From positions 1-56,790 of IMG/VR virus record IMGVR_UViG_3300047157_000001: a stretch of 56,790 nucleotides of DNA; one strand, 5' to 3'. The notes beneath the pieces are model-generated. The model had not been told where the DNA came from. It made no database searches and saw only the letters and a program-made list of their open reading frames with translations. The translations under genes and the position numbers were made by a program. The stretch is from a virus. Of the stretch, positions 24,126 to 33,732 are shown piece after piece (positions within the stretch are counted from its first letter, which is position 1; each line of letters starts with the position of its first letter).

Positions 24126-25741
24126 TAAGGTCTTCCTAACGGTCTAGCTTTAGGGCGAAGAGAGGTAGATGGGTTTGTATCTTCATTTATTACTATCCCT
24201 TTAAAACCTTCAGGTCTTTGTTTCGGTTTTTTAGTAGGCATAATTGTTCCATACATTTCTTCATATATCTTGCTAGCTTTGTTCCACCTTCGGATACCCT
24301 CTTTTCCTTTTGGATTTGAGTGCCCTACTACAGCCGCAAGTTCGCTTGCACTTGATACACTATTAAATTTTTTCTGTTGTAGGTAAGCCATTGTTGCTTT
24401 GAGAGCTACGTTTTTATCTGTTATTAAAAGGTCTGGGTTTTTTACTAAATCTACACCAATGGCATCTCCTACTTTTTTATAGTTTTCTTTACCTGTTAAC
24501 ATTATTGGACCTCTTCCTCGATAGGTAAAACCATCACCAGAAGAAGTATTTCCTAAGCGATTTCCATAAACTATATTAAATATTTCTTCAGAGTCTTTAG
24601 CTTTTTCTATTTTCTTTTTTCTTTCCTTCATTGCTGCAGAAAGTGTACCGTCTTTTCTTCTATTAGCTTCAACAAAAACTCTTACAGCATCTTTCTTGCC
24701 ATAACCATTTTCAACTAAATCTTTACCACTACCTGTCTCTGCTTCAAAGGTAGCAACAAAAGCAGCAGCTTGTACAGGATCAAAGTTTTCTTTTGCATAC
24801 TCTTTTATTTCATCCACTGTTATTTCAAACTTTTGTGGTTCTTTTTTTCCAAATAAAAAATCCCAAAAACCAGCTTTGACTGGTGTCATATCTTCAAGCA
24901 TTTCTTTTGTAGCTGCATCCATAAATTCTGTACTGGTAGGATTAGTACCTAACCCAGAAGGTTTTCTTCTAATGGGTATATCTATTACTACACCTGCATC
25001 TATCTCATCTACTTTTTCTATATTGTTTATATCTGCTAGTTCTTCAACAGTAGTACCTGTCATCTTAGCTATATCAGATAAAGTATCACCAGACCTTATT
25101 GTATATGGAGCAGTAGGTTCATCAGGTATAGGTAATATTCCCTGAGATAATGCTCTAGTTTTAGGGTCCATGTTGGCTGGCACATCTGTTGATGTAGGTA
25201 GCTCTGGCATATCTGTTCCACGTGTAAAGCCACGTCTTACACCAAACATATTTAGAGCAGGGTTGTTATCACCAGACGGTAACGTAGGAGATGGGTAGCT
25301 TGGTGATACTTCCCCAAGTATAGGCATACCTAAACGATACTGCTTCTTACCAGCATCCCCACCAAACGGTCCTATGCGTACAGTAGGATCATACCCACTA
25401 AACAGTGGCCCTTGATATACTCTCTTGCCATCAACTATCAAAGCTTCTGGTTCTTTAGCTCCAAAGGACTTGAATAGATCTACAGTCTTTTCATATACTT
25501 TAGCTACAGTAGGTTTGTTTTCATACTCATCCCTGTTTGGATTGTTGTCCTGTCCACCACCAAATGTATTAGAAGAGTAGTCAGGACGTTTAGCACCTAT
25601 ACCACTAGTGTTTCTACCACCACCTCCAGCTTTCATACTGTCAGCAAATTGCTTTCCAGGATTAGGCTTAGTCTTAGTAGTCTCACGAGAGCTACCATAC
25701 TGGTCATACATTTGTTTTTGTGTAAACTTAGGATCGTACAT
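24125..25741 (-). CDS. Endolysin/virion lysin: LysM plus GH19-like lysozyme
   Basis: 538 residues from ATG 25741 (AAAGG upstream); a reading from 25867 would run 116 bases into the neighbouring gene. The N-terminal 200 residues are low-complexity with Gly/Asn/Pro. LysM is at about 213-256 (YTIRSGDTLSDIAKMTG...). The lysozyme part (about 305-500) has AAAFVATFEAETGSG with the likely catalytic Glu, and YGNRLGN, FTYRGRGPIMLTGKENY, typical of GH19-type phage lysozymes. The long N-terminus and place among structural genes make a virion-bound lysin possible. Confidence 0.8.
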   Translation of the reverse strand: MYDPKFTQKQMYDQYGSSRETTKTKPNPGKQFADSMKAGGGGRNTSGIGAKRPDYSSNTFGGGQDNNPNRDEYENKPTVAKVYEKTVDLFKSFGAKEPEALIVDGKRVYQGPLFSGYDPTVRIGPFGGDAGKKQYRLGMPILGEVSPSYPSPTLPSGDNNPALNMFGVRRGFTRGTDMPELPTSTDVPANMDPKTRALSQGILPIPDEPTAPYTIRSGDTLSDIAKMTGTTVEELADINNIEKVDEIDAGVVIDIPIRRKPSGLGTNPTSTEFMDAATKEMLEDMTPVKAGFWDFLFGKKEPQKFEITVDEIKEYAKENFDPVQAAAFVATFEAETGSGKDLVENGYGKKDAVRVFVEANRRKDGTLSAAMKERKKKIEKAKDSEEIFNIVYGNRLGNTSSGDGFTYRGRGPIMLTGKENYKKVGDAIGVDLVKNPDLLITDKNVALKATMAYLQQKKFNSVSSASELAAVVGHSNPKGKEGIRRWNKASKIYEEMYGTIMPTKKPKQRPEGFKGIVINEDTNPSTSLRPKARPLGRP

Positions 25742-25751
25742 TGTTATACCT

Positions 25752-27884
25752 TTACTTAGGGAATGGTAGATACTTACCGATGATATAAGAGGCTGCACCT
25801 GTGACAAGCTCACCAACAAAATTACCAGCAGAAGTCTCAAGCAGTGATTGTGATTCACCATTTGCATCTATCTCTGCCTCTAGTATTTTTGTTATTCTGT
25901 CTCTCTCGCTTTCGCCAGACTGCCATGCCCATGCTAACAGATCACGCTCACGTTGTATAGCATTATTATACATTGTGGATGTAAGATTGTTAGCTACTAG
26001 TGCTGCATCTCTGTTAGCTTGGTTAGCTGCTGCGTTGGCTGCTGTAGTAATAGCTTGCGCCCATGCTGCGTTAGCTTGTGCAACTACAAGATGGTTCTGT
26101 GCATTGAACTGGTCACGTGCATTAGTTTGTGCAGTGTTGAACTGTGATACTGCATTAGTCTCACCTGCATTGAAACGGTTGATAGCGTTGATCTGCTCTG
26201 CGTTAAACCTCTGTACCTGTGAACCTAGTCCTGCAAAGAATTGATCTGTCTGGTTCTGGGATGAAGCATTAAACTGTCTTGAAGCATTTATTGCAGCACC
26301 ATCACTTAGTATAGCTTGAGCAGTTTCCTGCGCTTTAAGAACTTGCATCTGCTGCTCATTACTTAGGTTAGTCAGGTCCATTTGTAGGAATGACTTAGCA
26401 TTCTGTACGTTAGCCTGTTGCCTGTTGTTCAGGTTAGATAAGTCTATCTGTGACAGTGTAGCTGCATCAGCTAAAACTTTACCCTGCCTAGCATCTAGGT
26501 TAGCTAAGTCTACAGTCTGTGCCATCCTAGCATTCTCTAATGCTATCTGTTGTTCTGCTGTAAAGTTTATGTTAGCTATCTCTGATATACGTGCTGCATT
26601 CCTTACCTTGGCTTGGAACTCTTGGTCAAACTCCATGCCTAAGAAGCTGGCACGTTGTTCAGCATTCAGTAAAGCTACTTCTTGTTTGTTGGATGCATCT
26701 ATCTGTGCAATAGGTAATGCTGCTTCCATACCTGCCTGTACAATAGCCATACCTGCCATACTAGAAGCTGACAACCCACGTGCAGCCATTGCTGCTGATG
26801 CATTACGCATAGCTCCTGCAGCCCATGAGGGTGTGTTACCACCAGCAAAGTCCTGCATCAAAGTGTCTAGCTCTGTCTTTACAGATGCAGCTTGGTTCTT
26901 TGCTATAGTAGCATCTACCTGTGCCTGATCTACAGTAGAGCCAGAGACTAGCTGATCCTGTGATACCTGTAAAGGATTAGGAGCTTGTACTGTTTGTGGC
27001 TCTGCTATTTGTGCAGCCTGTAGCTGTAGTGCTGCTGCTGTAAAAGGGTCCATTTGTGCAGGATCTACAATAGAGTCAGGACCAACCTGCCCTTGTGCTG
27101 CTAAGTAATTCTGTAAGGCTGTCTGTAATGCTTGTTGTGATTGATAAGCTTGATACTGCGCTGGTGACATAGCAGCAATTTCTTCTGCTGTTGCAGCCCC
27201 TGCTGCTGTTGCTACACCTGCTTGTGCTGCTGCACCTGCTTGACCTGTACCACCTGCTATAAGTGCGTTTGGTCCACCATCTGCTGCTACAACGTTTGCT
27301 TTGGTTACACTTGCAGTTGGGTCAGTGCCTATCTGTTTTGATAGTAGTGAACCGCTTGGCATTTGTGTACCAGTCGGGCCTGTATATTGACCACCTAGTG
27401 TAACTGAACCATCTGGATTTGTAGTAGGGCCACCTGCTGGTCCAATATATTTACTACCACCTGGTAGGTATTCTGGTGGCGTTGGACGTGGTGTAAGATA
27501 ATTAGGTGCGCTAGGATTAGTAGATTGGTATTGTACAGGAGAGGCTTGCTGTCGTGATCCTCCACCACCACTATCTTGTGTGCCTATAGCTCTAGCCATT
27601 TGACGAGCATCCATACCTGCAAAAGGATTATTAGCTTTTTTTATTTCTTTTGATACAACTTTTGCCGCATCTGCTACACTCATACCTCTAGCCGCATTGA
27701 TACGCTTGCCCTCAACCATCTGTCTAGCTGCCATAGTGTACTTACCCATCTTGGCTGCTGCTGCAGGACTAGCTGCTAGGAAAGCATTGATAGACTTTTG
27801 ATCACTAGGTCCATTGTAGCCCAACGCTGGTAGTATCTTGTTTGTCATTGTCTCAGGCTTGAAACCCATAAACTTTTTAGCCAT
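25752..27884 (-). CDS. Ala/Gln/Asn-rich helical virion protein, 710 aa
   Basis: Middle and C-terminal parts are long helices with short repeats: QxDLxNLxNxQQ units (about 480-530) and RFNAxxxNAxxQFN units (about 570-615). Repeats of this sort form elongated coiled structures in virions. The N-terminus is disordered, rich in Gly, Pro and Ala. A hydrophobic end (FVGELVTGAASYIIGKYLPF) could contact membrane. It lies among internal proteins; probably a core or ejection component. Confidence 0.55.
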   Translation of the reverse strand: MAKKFMGFKPETMTNKILPALGYNGPSDQKSINAFLAASPAAAAKMGKYTMAARQMVEGKRINAARGMSVADAAKVVSKEIKKANNPFAGMDARQMARAIGTQDSGGGGSRQQASPVQYQSTNPSAPNYLTPRPTPPEYLPGGSKYIGPAGGPTTNPDGSVTLGGQYTGPTGTQMPSGSLLSKQIGTDPTASVTKANVVAADGGPNALIAGGTGQAGAAAQAGVATAAGAATAEEIAAMSPAQYQAYQSQQALQTALQNYLAAQGQVGPDSIVDPAQMDPFTAAALQLQAAQIAEPQTVQAPNPLQVSQDQLVSGSTVDQAQVDATIAKNQAASVKTELDTLMQDFAGGNTPSWAAGAMRNASAAMAARGLSASSMAGMAIVQAGMEAALPIAQIDASNKQEVALLNAEQRASFLGMEFDQEFQAKVRNAARISEIANINFTAEQQIALENARMAQTVDLANLDARQGKVLADAATLSQIDLSNLNNRQQANVQNAKSFLQMDLTNLSNEQQMQVLKAQETAQAILSDGAAINASRQFNASSQNQTDQFFAGLGSQVQRFNAEQINAINRFNAGETNAVSQFNTAQTNARDQFNAQNHLVVAQANAAWAQAITTAANAAANQANRDAALVANNLTSTMYNNAIQRERDLLAWAWQSGESERDRITKILEAEIDANGESQSLLETSAGNFVGELVTGAASYIIGKYLPFPK

Positions 27885-27888
27885 ATTA

Positions 27889-28128
27889 TTATTTCCCTAT
27901 TTGCATCCACAATGATGCTGCAATGAATGTTATTACTGCTACAGTTGACATCTTGACCATAGTTGACCACACACCTTTACGTGTATCACGCCATGCTTCT
28001 AGCAAGTTACGCATCTCTGTTATGTCTTTACGAGCATCATCATCATGTAGTCCTACTTCACGCAGTGCTATCTTAGCACCACGCTTTGCTGCACGATCTA
28101 GCATAGCTTCTATTTCTTCAGGTGTCAT
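27889..28128 (-). CDS. Small membrane protein, DUF6127-like
   Basis: 79 residues: an acidic helix (TPEEIEAMLDRAAKRGAKIALREVGL), a charged middle with DITEMRNLLEAWRDTR, and one C-terminal membrane span (TVAVITFIAASLWMQI). This arrangement occurs in small membrane proteins of alphaproteobacterial phages and gene transfer agents (DUF6127-type). A role as accessory holin or spanin is possible. Confidence 0.5.
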   Translation of the reverse strand: MTPEEIEAMLDRAAKRGAKIALREVGLHDDDARKDITEMRNLLEAWRDTRKGVWSTMVKMSTVAVITFIAASLWMQIGK

Positions 28129-29087
28129 TATGTTGATCCGTATATTGTGCCACTATTATTAAGCGTTCTTGATGTTCCTGTTATAGCTGCACCTCCTGCG
28201 CCTCCAGCGTAACGACCACCACCAAGCGCACCAGCCGCACCCCAGCCGCCTCCACCTCCTGCAAGGCTAGAGACGGTACTACCAGGGGAAGTCGCAGCAT
28301 TTCCTGCTGAACCACCATTTCCACCACCTACACCTGGCAAAATTCGTCCACCGCCACCACCACCAAACTGATGTCCTCCACCGCCACCGCCAGCGCCTCC
28401 ACCATTATCTACTGGGTTATTTGCATTACCACCATTACCACCGTCACCACCTTCTGCGTTCAATGCACCACCTGGACCTTGTTGCCAAAATCCATAATTT
28501 ATTCTTCCTCGACCACCAACGCCACCGCCAGCGCCACCACCACCTCCTGCGTGGGCATCACTAGGGTTACTATAGTCTGAGTATGCACCACCGCCACCAC
28601 CGCCTCCAGCAATGTAAGCGCCAGAGCTATTTGTGATAGTTACACCTGAAGCAGTTACGCTAATTGCAGGACCACCAGCCGTGGCTCCTGGGTTTGAAAA
28701 TCCCCAACCACCATTGCCACCCTTACCAATAATTTTACCGTCATTAATAACAGTACATGGTATATCTATTATTAAAGCTGCTACTGATGTACTGTCTGAC
28801 CAAACCCACATATTACTAGGTACACGTAAAGTCTCTCCTGATGATATATAGCTTGACGCTGTAATTTGTTGTAGTTGTACTTGTCCGTTGACCTGACTAC
28901 CGCCAGTAGGTAAGTTTGTCTCAGAAGACACACCATAATACTGTTGTATACTTTGCTGTCCACTATCCCCTACACTTATCAATGCACGAATGTCAGCATC
29001 ATTTAAAGAACAGGTAGTACCACTAGTACCACCCACTTCTACATGCATGTCATCTAAACTTATAGCACCACTAGCTTGGAGAGCCAT
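28128..29087 (-). CDS. Glycine-rich tail fibre adhesin
   Basis: 319 residues. The N-terminus LQASGAISLDDMHVEVGG is a common marine-phage fibre start. A beta segment (about 85-160, ending in VTITNSSGAYIAGGG) is followed by about 150 residues very rich in glycine runs (160-300). This composition matches T4-type gp38 adhesins, whose tip is a sandwich of polyglycine II helices carrying variable receptor loops. The variable-looking short loops between Gly runs would contact the receptor. Confidence 0.75.
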   Translation of the reverse strand: MALQASGAISLDDMHVEVGGTSGTTCSLNDADIRALISVGDSGQQSIQQYYGVSSETNLPTGGSQVNGQVQLQQITASSYISSGETLRVPSNMWVWSDSTSVAALIIDIPCTVINDGKIIGKGGNGGWGFSNPGATAGGPAISVTASGVTITNSSGAYIAGGGGGGGAYSDYSNPSDAHAGGGGGAGGGVGGRGRINYGFWQQGPGGALNAEGGDGGNGGNANNPVDNGGGAGGGGGGHQFGGGGGGRILPGVGGGNGGSAGNAATSPGSTVSSLAGGGGGWGAAGALGGGRYAGGAGGAAITGTSRTLNNSGTIYGST

Positions 29088-29911
29088 TACTCACACTCAC
29101 ACTTTTTACACTTACACTTATTTAGTTCTTCTTTTAATTCTTTTACAGCTTCTATAAGCACACCTACTATATTACCATATGCTACAGATAAGTACTCACC
29201 CTCTTCTACAACCTCTGGCATAACTTGTTGCATCTCTTGAGCTATAACACCTGTGCCACGCTGACCATCATTTAGTTCACTTTTATAGTTGTAGGTTACC
29301 CCACGCATCTGTGACACTTTATCTAGCGCACCTTCAATAGTTTCTACGTTTTCTTTTAGTCTTTCATCTGAGAAAGCTGTTACGTTACCTGTTGCAGTAA
29401 AGCTACCAGATAGGTTATTACCGTTGTTTGATAAGTTAGACAATCCTACTTCTGCAGGAGTATCAACAGTACAAGTAATAACACCAGTACCACTGTTGTA
29501 AGATATACCAGTACCTGCAGATACAGAAGCTCTTGCACCAGCAGTAACACCACTACCTGTTAGGTTCCCAGCTACACTTAGGTTACCTGCTATTGCAGCA
29601 TTCTCATCTACAGTAAGTGTGTCTGTTTTTACTGTGCCATCAAAGAAAGCATCTTTGTATTGTAGTGCTGTTGTACCTAAATCTACAGCGTTAGTAGTCT
29701 TAGGTCTAAGTACAGATGCTGTAGCTACTATGTCTTGTGATGGTCCTATCTTTTCAATAGCTGCACCTTCTGCTGCAGTGCCATCGTGGGTGTGACCAGT
29801 ACTAGCATTGAATGCTGACTGTACCTGATTGTACTCATCATTAAAATCATCAGCGTCAATAACACTTCCTGTAGCTATGTTAGCTGCTGCTTGTCTTGTA
29901 TAACCTGCCAT
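29087..29911 (-). CDS. Tail fibre with S74 intramolecular chaperone
   Basis: 274 residues. The N-terminal and middle parts are beta-helical fibre repeats (SVAGNLTGSG...). The C-terminal domain starts at SDERLKENVETIEGALDKV (Ser181, Asp182) and continues GVIAQEMQQVMPEVV, the S74 peptidase/chaperone that trimerises fibres and cuts itself off. The last residues NKCKCKKCECE carry four cysteines in a CxCxxCxC pattern, unusual for S74 domains and a possible metal or disulphide clamp. Confidence 0.85.
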   Translation of the reverse strand: MAGYTRQAAANIATGSVIDADDFNDEYNQVQSAFNASTGHTHDGTAAEGAAIEKIGPSQDIVATASVLRPKTTNAVDLGTTALQYKDAFFDGTVKTDTLTVDENAAIAGNLSVAGNLTGSGVTAGARASVSAGTGISYNSGTGVITCTVDTPAEVGLSNLSNNGNNLSGSFTATGNVTAFSDERLKENVETIEGALDKVSQMRGVTYNYKSELNDGQRGTGVIAQEMQQVMPEVVEEGEYLSVAYGNIVGVLIEAVKELKEELNKCKCKKCECE

Positions 29912-29913
29912 AA

Positions 29914-31509
29914 TTACTGCCTATCATTTTGTCTATACTCAAGAATTGCCGTGTCAAGAGTAAAGGTTGGATTTGTTGAGTTATCTGTAATACGCATTGA
30001 AATTGTTTTGAATGACCCTACTAAGTTTTCTTTATATATCTGATCTAGTACACCACCAAACTTTGCACCACCGTATACAGCGCCAGACTGACCAAATAAG
30101 AATACACCGCCACCTGCTGCTGCTGAAGATACTGTTATAGTAGGAGGCTGTACAATACTTGGATCATTACTTGAGTCAAAGTCTATCTTAAAGTTTAAGC
30201 TTAATGCCATAGTTCCTGTTGGCTGTGCATATAGTGTTAACTTGTACATAGTCTTACGTACTTGTGGATCTGTAATTGGCATGAAAGGTGATTCATATAT
30301 TGACTCTATTGTACCACCATCAAAAGAATTACCTGAGTCCATCTTATAACAGAAGCCATCATCATTGCCAAACATAATAGTTTCTTGTGCGCCTGAGTAT
30401 GTACTATCTGCTACGTTTACCTTTAGTCCTTTTGTTGTTGACCAAGCTATACCACTACCACCCTGTGCAATAAATTTAGTAGCTATTAAACCTGAAGCAC
30501 TAGATGCTTGTACAGAAGGTATATATGCAAATAGTCTATATTGAGATTTACCTCTGACTAATACAGAACAGAACACATCTGTCTGTGATATAAATTCATT
30601 AGCATCTTTATAGATGTTATCAGAGGCTACGTCAAGAGCTAAGTCACCAATACGGTCAGTAGCACTAAGTAAACGTATTCCATCAGGGGATAGGTAGGCT
30701 ATGTCACCACCAAATTCCTGTATGCTATCTGGGTTGATACAACCTATTCTATCTGTGATAGGCTCTAACTTAAAGTCAGATGAAGTATTACCTACAAGCT
30801 TCTTGATTGTGTCTGTAGTAAAGATGATAAGCTGTTCACGAAAGCCTATCATACCTGTGACATCAAAGCCTACATTTATTGTACCAGCACCATTACCTGT
30901 AGCAAAGTCATCTACTGTGTTAGGTGCTGTAAAGAATATCTTACTACCCTTAGAGTAGAAAGCATGGTTCTTGAATACTACAACATTCTCTGCGCCCTGT
31001 ACGTCTGTGCTATTTGATGAAGATAATTGTGTAGTACTACTACCACTAGCATTAAATATTATAGGATAACTTTTACTATCAACAAAGATTGTTTTATCTT
31101 CTTGAGTAAAGTTAAAGGATGCGTATCTTGCTTTTAATGTATTTGTGGAAGAGCTTGTACCTACATGCGCCCAAGAAGTTCCTGTGCCATGATAGTATGC
31201 TGTTTTGTTTAGATCACCAGAGGCTAGTGTACCATAGGCTGCTACTGCAGCAGCATTAACTTTCCTAGCTACAACAACTCTGCCTGAAGATACAACCTTC
31301 ATAGCTAAGACTTCACCTGTACCCGGAACTGCTGTGGTACTAAACTTGCTATAACCTTTTAGCTTACTGTAACCACCCTCTCTATCAGACTCAAAGTTCT
31401 GTAGTATAGTAGCAGAGCCTACAGCATTAGTACCCTGTTGTAGTGGAGTAAGGTTGGAGATTAACCCACCCTTGAACTCCATAGGGAATGTAGTCCATTG
31501 TACTGCCAT
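29914..31509 (-). CDS. Tail nozzle/tubular-type protein
   Basis: 531 residues, beta-rich throughout, starting with FKGGLISNLTPLQQGTNAVGSATILQNFE and ending VLEYRQ-like. The opening, the length and the place directly after the adaptor gene resemble T7 gp12 or P22 gp10 tail proteins that form the nozzle of the short tail. Assigned by features and order, not by a diagnostic motif. Confidence 0.6.
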   Translation of the reverse strand: MAVQWTTFPMEFKGGLISNLTPLQQGTNAVGSATILQNFESDREGGYSKLKGYSKFSTTAVPGTGEVLAMKVVSSGRVVVARKVNAAAVAAYGTLASGDLNKTAYYHGTGTSWAHVGTSSSTNTLKARYASFNFTQEDKTIFVDSKSYPIIFNASGSSTTQLSSSNSTDVQGAENVVVFKNHAFYSKGSKIFFTAPNTVDDFATGNGAGTINVGFDVTGMIGFREQLIIFTTDTIKKLVGNTSSDFKLEPITDRIGCINPDSIQEFGGDIAYLSPDGIRLLSATDRIGDLALDVASDNIYKDANEFISQTDVFCSVLVRGKSQYRLFAYIPSVQASSASGLIATKFIAQGGSGIAWSTTKGLKVNVADSTYSGAQETIMFGNDDGFCYKMDSGNSFDGGTIESIYESPFMPITDPQVRKTMYKLTLYAQPTGTMALSLNFKIDFDSSNDPSIVQPPTITVSSAAAGGGVFLFGQSGAVYGGAKFGGVLDQIYKENLVGSFKTISMRITDNSTNPTFTLDTAILEYRQNDRQ

Positions 31510-32198
31510 TAGAAGCTAACTCTTCTATCTCTTAGGTATGGTGTTCTATTTATATTTATAGCTCTTAAATCTTTTATTTGTTTCTCAAACTTATCTAAAG
31601 CTAAACTTGCAGCTTGGGTATCACCTCTAAACTGGAATGCGTAATACATAGCACCGTCTATTATAGCAAACCTATACTGCTGTGGTAGTGACGGTACATC
31701 TAAAGGGTTCTCTAAATCATAGCCCATTGAGTAATACTCATAAACTATGGTGTAAGATTTGTCAGGTACAGGGTGACAGATTAGCTCCCTACTAGGTGTA
31801 CGTACAATAAACTCAGGAACACCACGTATACTTGTATCTGTATTAAACTCATCATCAGCGTACTTCTCCAACCATTCTTCATATACTAGTGACTTTAGTT
31901 TTACTGTTCCTGTGTTGAGACTATTGTCTCTCTTTACACGAAACGAGTTCATGTTAATTGTTTTAGCATCTGTAGGATAATAATACTTCATAGAACCTGC
32001 AGCTAATATAAGCTCAGACTGTACATGGTTCCAAGGCCATTCAAACTCTTCTTGATTGATATGTCTGACTGCAGAGTTGACTGCATCTTTAGCTATACTG
32101 TAGTAGCCAGTAGCTGCTGCAAAGTTTGTAGAGGTAAGTGCTACCTCATTTAGTCTGTGGTTAATGTCGTTAACTAAGCCAACAAAATCATAAGCCAT
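31509..32198 (-). CDS. Tail adaptor (T7 gp11-like)
   Basis: 229 residues. Mixed helical/beta, with IAKDAVNSAVRHINQEEFEWPW near the N-terminus and PQQYRFAIIDGAMYYAFQFRGD near the C-terminus, a layout typical of podovirus tail adaptor proteins (T7 gp11, P22 gp4-type) that bind the portal. It overlaps the nozzle gene by one base. Confidence 0.65.
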   Translation of the reverse strand: MAYDFVGLVNDINHRLNEVALTSTNFAAATGYYSIAKDAVNSAVRHINQEEFEWPWNHVQSELILAAGSMKYYYPTDAKTINMNSFRVKRDNSLNTGTVKLKSLVYEEWLEKYADDEFNTDTSIRGVPEFIVRTPSRELICHPVPDKSYTIVYEYYSMGYDLENPLDVPSLPQQYRFAIIDGAMYYAFQFRGDTQAASLALDKFEKQIKDLRAININRTPYLRDRRVSF

Positions 32199-32200
32199 GT

Positions 32201-32518
32201 TTATCTTTCCCTAATAGGTAATATTACAGAACGCTCGTATGTAAGTCCTTGAGTAGTGTTTATACGAACAGTAATATTATACCGTACATTGTTTGTTCCT
32301 AAGCCAAAACGTGCAGTAGCTACGTTTCCAGAAACAGTACCTGCTATAAACTGTAAGTTATTTACTATTTGAGCAGTTGATACTTGAGTCTTTGTTCCAT
32401 CTGCAGCATCTACAAAGAAAACTGCTGACGCTATAGTGTCTGATCCTAGAAACCTAGACCAGTCTACACTAAAGTCTGCTGTTTCATCTGGGTCTTTTTC
32501 AGGCCATTTGTAAGACAT
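32201..32518 (-). CDS. Fibre-tail adaptor-like Ig-fold protein
   Basis: 105 residues. The N-terminal WPEKDPDETADFSVDWSRFLGSDTI is a signature I know from small phage proteins annotated as fibre-tail adaptors; the rest is a single Ig-like beta sandwich (VNNLQFIAGTVSGNVATARF...). It would attach a fibre to the short tail. Two bases from the adaptor gene. Confidence 0.6.
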   Translation of the reverse strand: MSYKWPEKDPDETADFSVDWSRFLGSDTIASAVFFVDAADGTKTQVSTAQIVNNLQFIAGTVSGNVATARFGLGTNNVRYNITVRINTTQGLTYERSVILPIRER

Positions 32519-32527
32519 TTGTTATCC

Positions 32528-33562
32528 TTAGTTTAGTATGTATACTACGTTGTCTGTTCTTACAGGACTTATAGTTACTGTTCTGTTTTCTGCTGGAATG
32601 TATACAGTTCTATTACCTATAGTAGGTGCAATTATTGTTACCGTTCTACCTCTGCTAAAGTTTTCTGCGAAGTCATCAAACGGAAAGAGTACACCAGTAG
32701 GGTCATCTAAGTTCTGCGCTATACTAGCATTTACATCAGGTAATGTAAAGAACGCTAAACCTGTTATGCTTGGTACTACTTTGTCTATCACAGCAGCTAC
32801 AGATGCAGAAGTATGTGTAGCTTTACCTTGTGCTACTAACGACACTGCAAACGCACTTGTTGTAATTGTGTTGCCCATGCCATTACCATGAACAGTACAG
32901 TAATATCTTAATCCTATTCCAGGTGCATCAGAAGGTACAGCAAATACTACGTTAGCACCAGATGTTCCGGGATTGCCATTGCTTGTTACACCTGTTGTGT
33001 AACTATTGTTACCACTCTTAAATGCTAATGGGTGTCCAGATAAAGAAGAATGACTAAGATCAAATGTGTATGTTAGCCCTCTTACAAGAGTAATTGTTGG
33101 AGCCTCTACTCCATCAAAGTAAAACTTATTACCAGAACCACTATTTGCTACAGTTACAGTAATGTTTGTAGCTTGAGCTACTTCACCTTCAACAGTACTG
33201 TCTAATGCACCTTGTGATGGTAGGTTTGTATTAGCTACACCTGTTATGCTTGGTGTGTTAGGTGTAAACGTTCCTAGTAGTGAAGGATGTGCAACGTTTG
33301 CTTTGCCTGATGTTGTTATTGCTGCTATACTTGTAGTGCTTGCTACGTTAGCAGTAGTTATATTTGCTTTACCGTTAATGTCAAGTACAGTGTTAGCTAA
33401 TGTAGCAGAAACCCCTGTTAAAGCAGGGAGATTAACACCACCAGAGAACTGGGGAGCGTTTAACGCAGAAGCTGCAGACACAGAAGCAGGAACAACACCT
33501 ATGGTGTACTTAGTAAGTTCTGCTGAGAGTGGTGTCTCTGCTACTGCTGCGAAGCCAAACAT
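32528..33562 (-). CDS. Virion protein with cupredoxin-like domain
   Basis: 344 residues. Flanking parts are beta-rich fibre-type repeats (ITGVxxxxLP units). Residues about 133-232 form a plastocyanin/cupredoxin-like domain: FDLSHSSLSGHPLAF and YYCTVHGNGMGN. His177, Cys222, His225 and Met229 match the four ligands of a type 1 copper site. Similar domains are known in marine phage structural proteins. Whether it binds copper or is only a binding scaffold is not known. Confidence 0.7.
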   Translation of the reverse strand: MFGFAAVAETPLSAELTKYTIGVVPASVSAASALNAPQFSGGVNLPALTGVSATLANTVLDINGKANITTANVASTTSIAAITTSGKANVAHPSLLGTFTPNTPSITGVANTNLPSQGALDSTVEGEVAQATNITVTVANSGSGNKFYFDGVEAPTITLVRGLTYTFDLSHSSLSGHPLAFKSGNNSYTTGVTSNGNPGTSGANVVFAVPSDAPGIGLRYYCTVHGNGMGNTITTSAFAVSLVAQGKATHTSASVAAVIDKVVPSITGLAFFTLPDVNASIAQNLDDPTGVLFPFDDFAENFSRGRTVTIIAPTIGNRTVYIPAENRTVTISPVRTDNVVYILN

Positions 33563-33732
33563 TAGTCGGCCTCTGCTATGGTGTTACCCTCTGCCACCCA
33601 TGCTTGTAGGGCTATCCAGTGTCGGTTGCCTGTATCTTGAGGTACATAAATGTCTTCACCATCTATTGTAGCCTTAACAACAGAAGTATTACCTTGACTG
33701 TCTTTTACAAATTGTGCGCTTGTAATATTCAT
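33562..33732 (-). CDS. Small conserved-type phage protein, 56 aa
   Basis: ATG 33732 to TAA 33562; the stop overlaps the next gene start by one base. Contains VPQDTGNRHWIALQAWVAEGNTI, a pattern found in small proteins near marine-phage fibre genes. Acidic C-terminus. May help fibre assembly; unproven. Confidence 0.55.
   Translation of the reverse strand: MNITSAQFVKDSQGNTSVVKATIDGEDIYVPQDTGNRHWIALQAWVAEGNTIAEAD

Noticed and set aside
25742-25867. 42-residue N-terminal extension of the endolysin that looks like a signal peptide
   Set aside because: It lies inside the preceding gene, and ATG 25741 has a ribosome-binding site. A signal-arrest start cannot be fully excluded, but the hydrophobic stretch is better explained as the shadow of the upstream gene.
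28371-28851. Plus-strand open frames opposite the glycine-rich adhesin
   Set aside because: Thr/Pro/Ser-rich shadows of the Gly codon runs, with no ribosome-binding sites.
32538-33671. Plus-strand open frames opposite the cupredoxin protein
   Set aside because: Antisense shadows of a real gene; no start signals and no recognisable protein.
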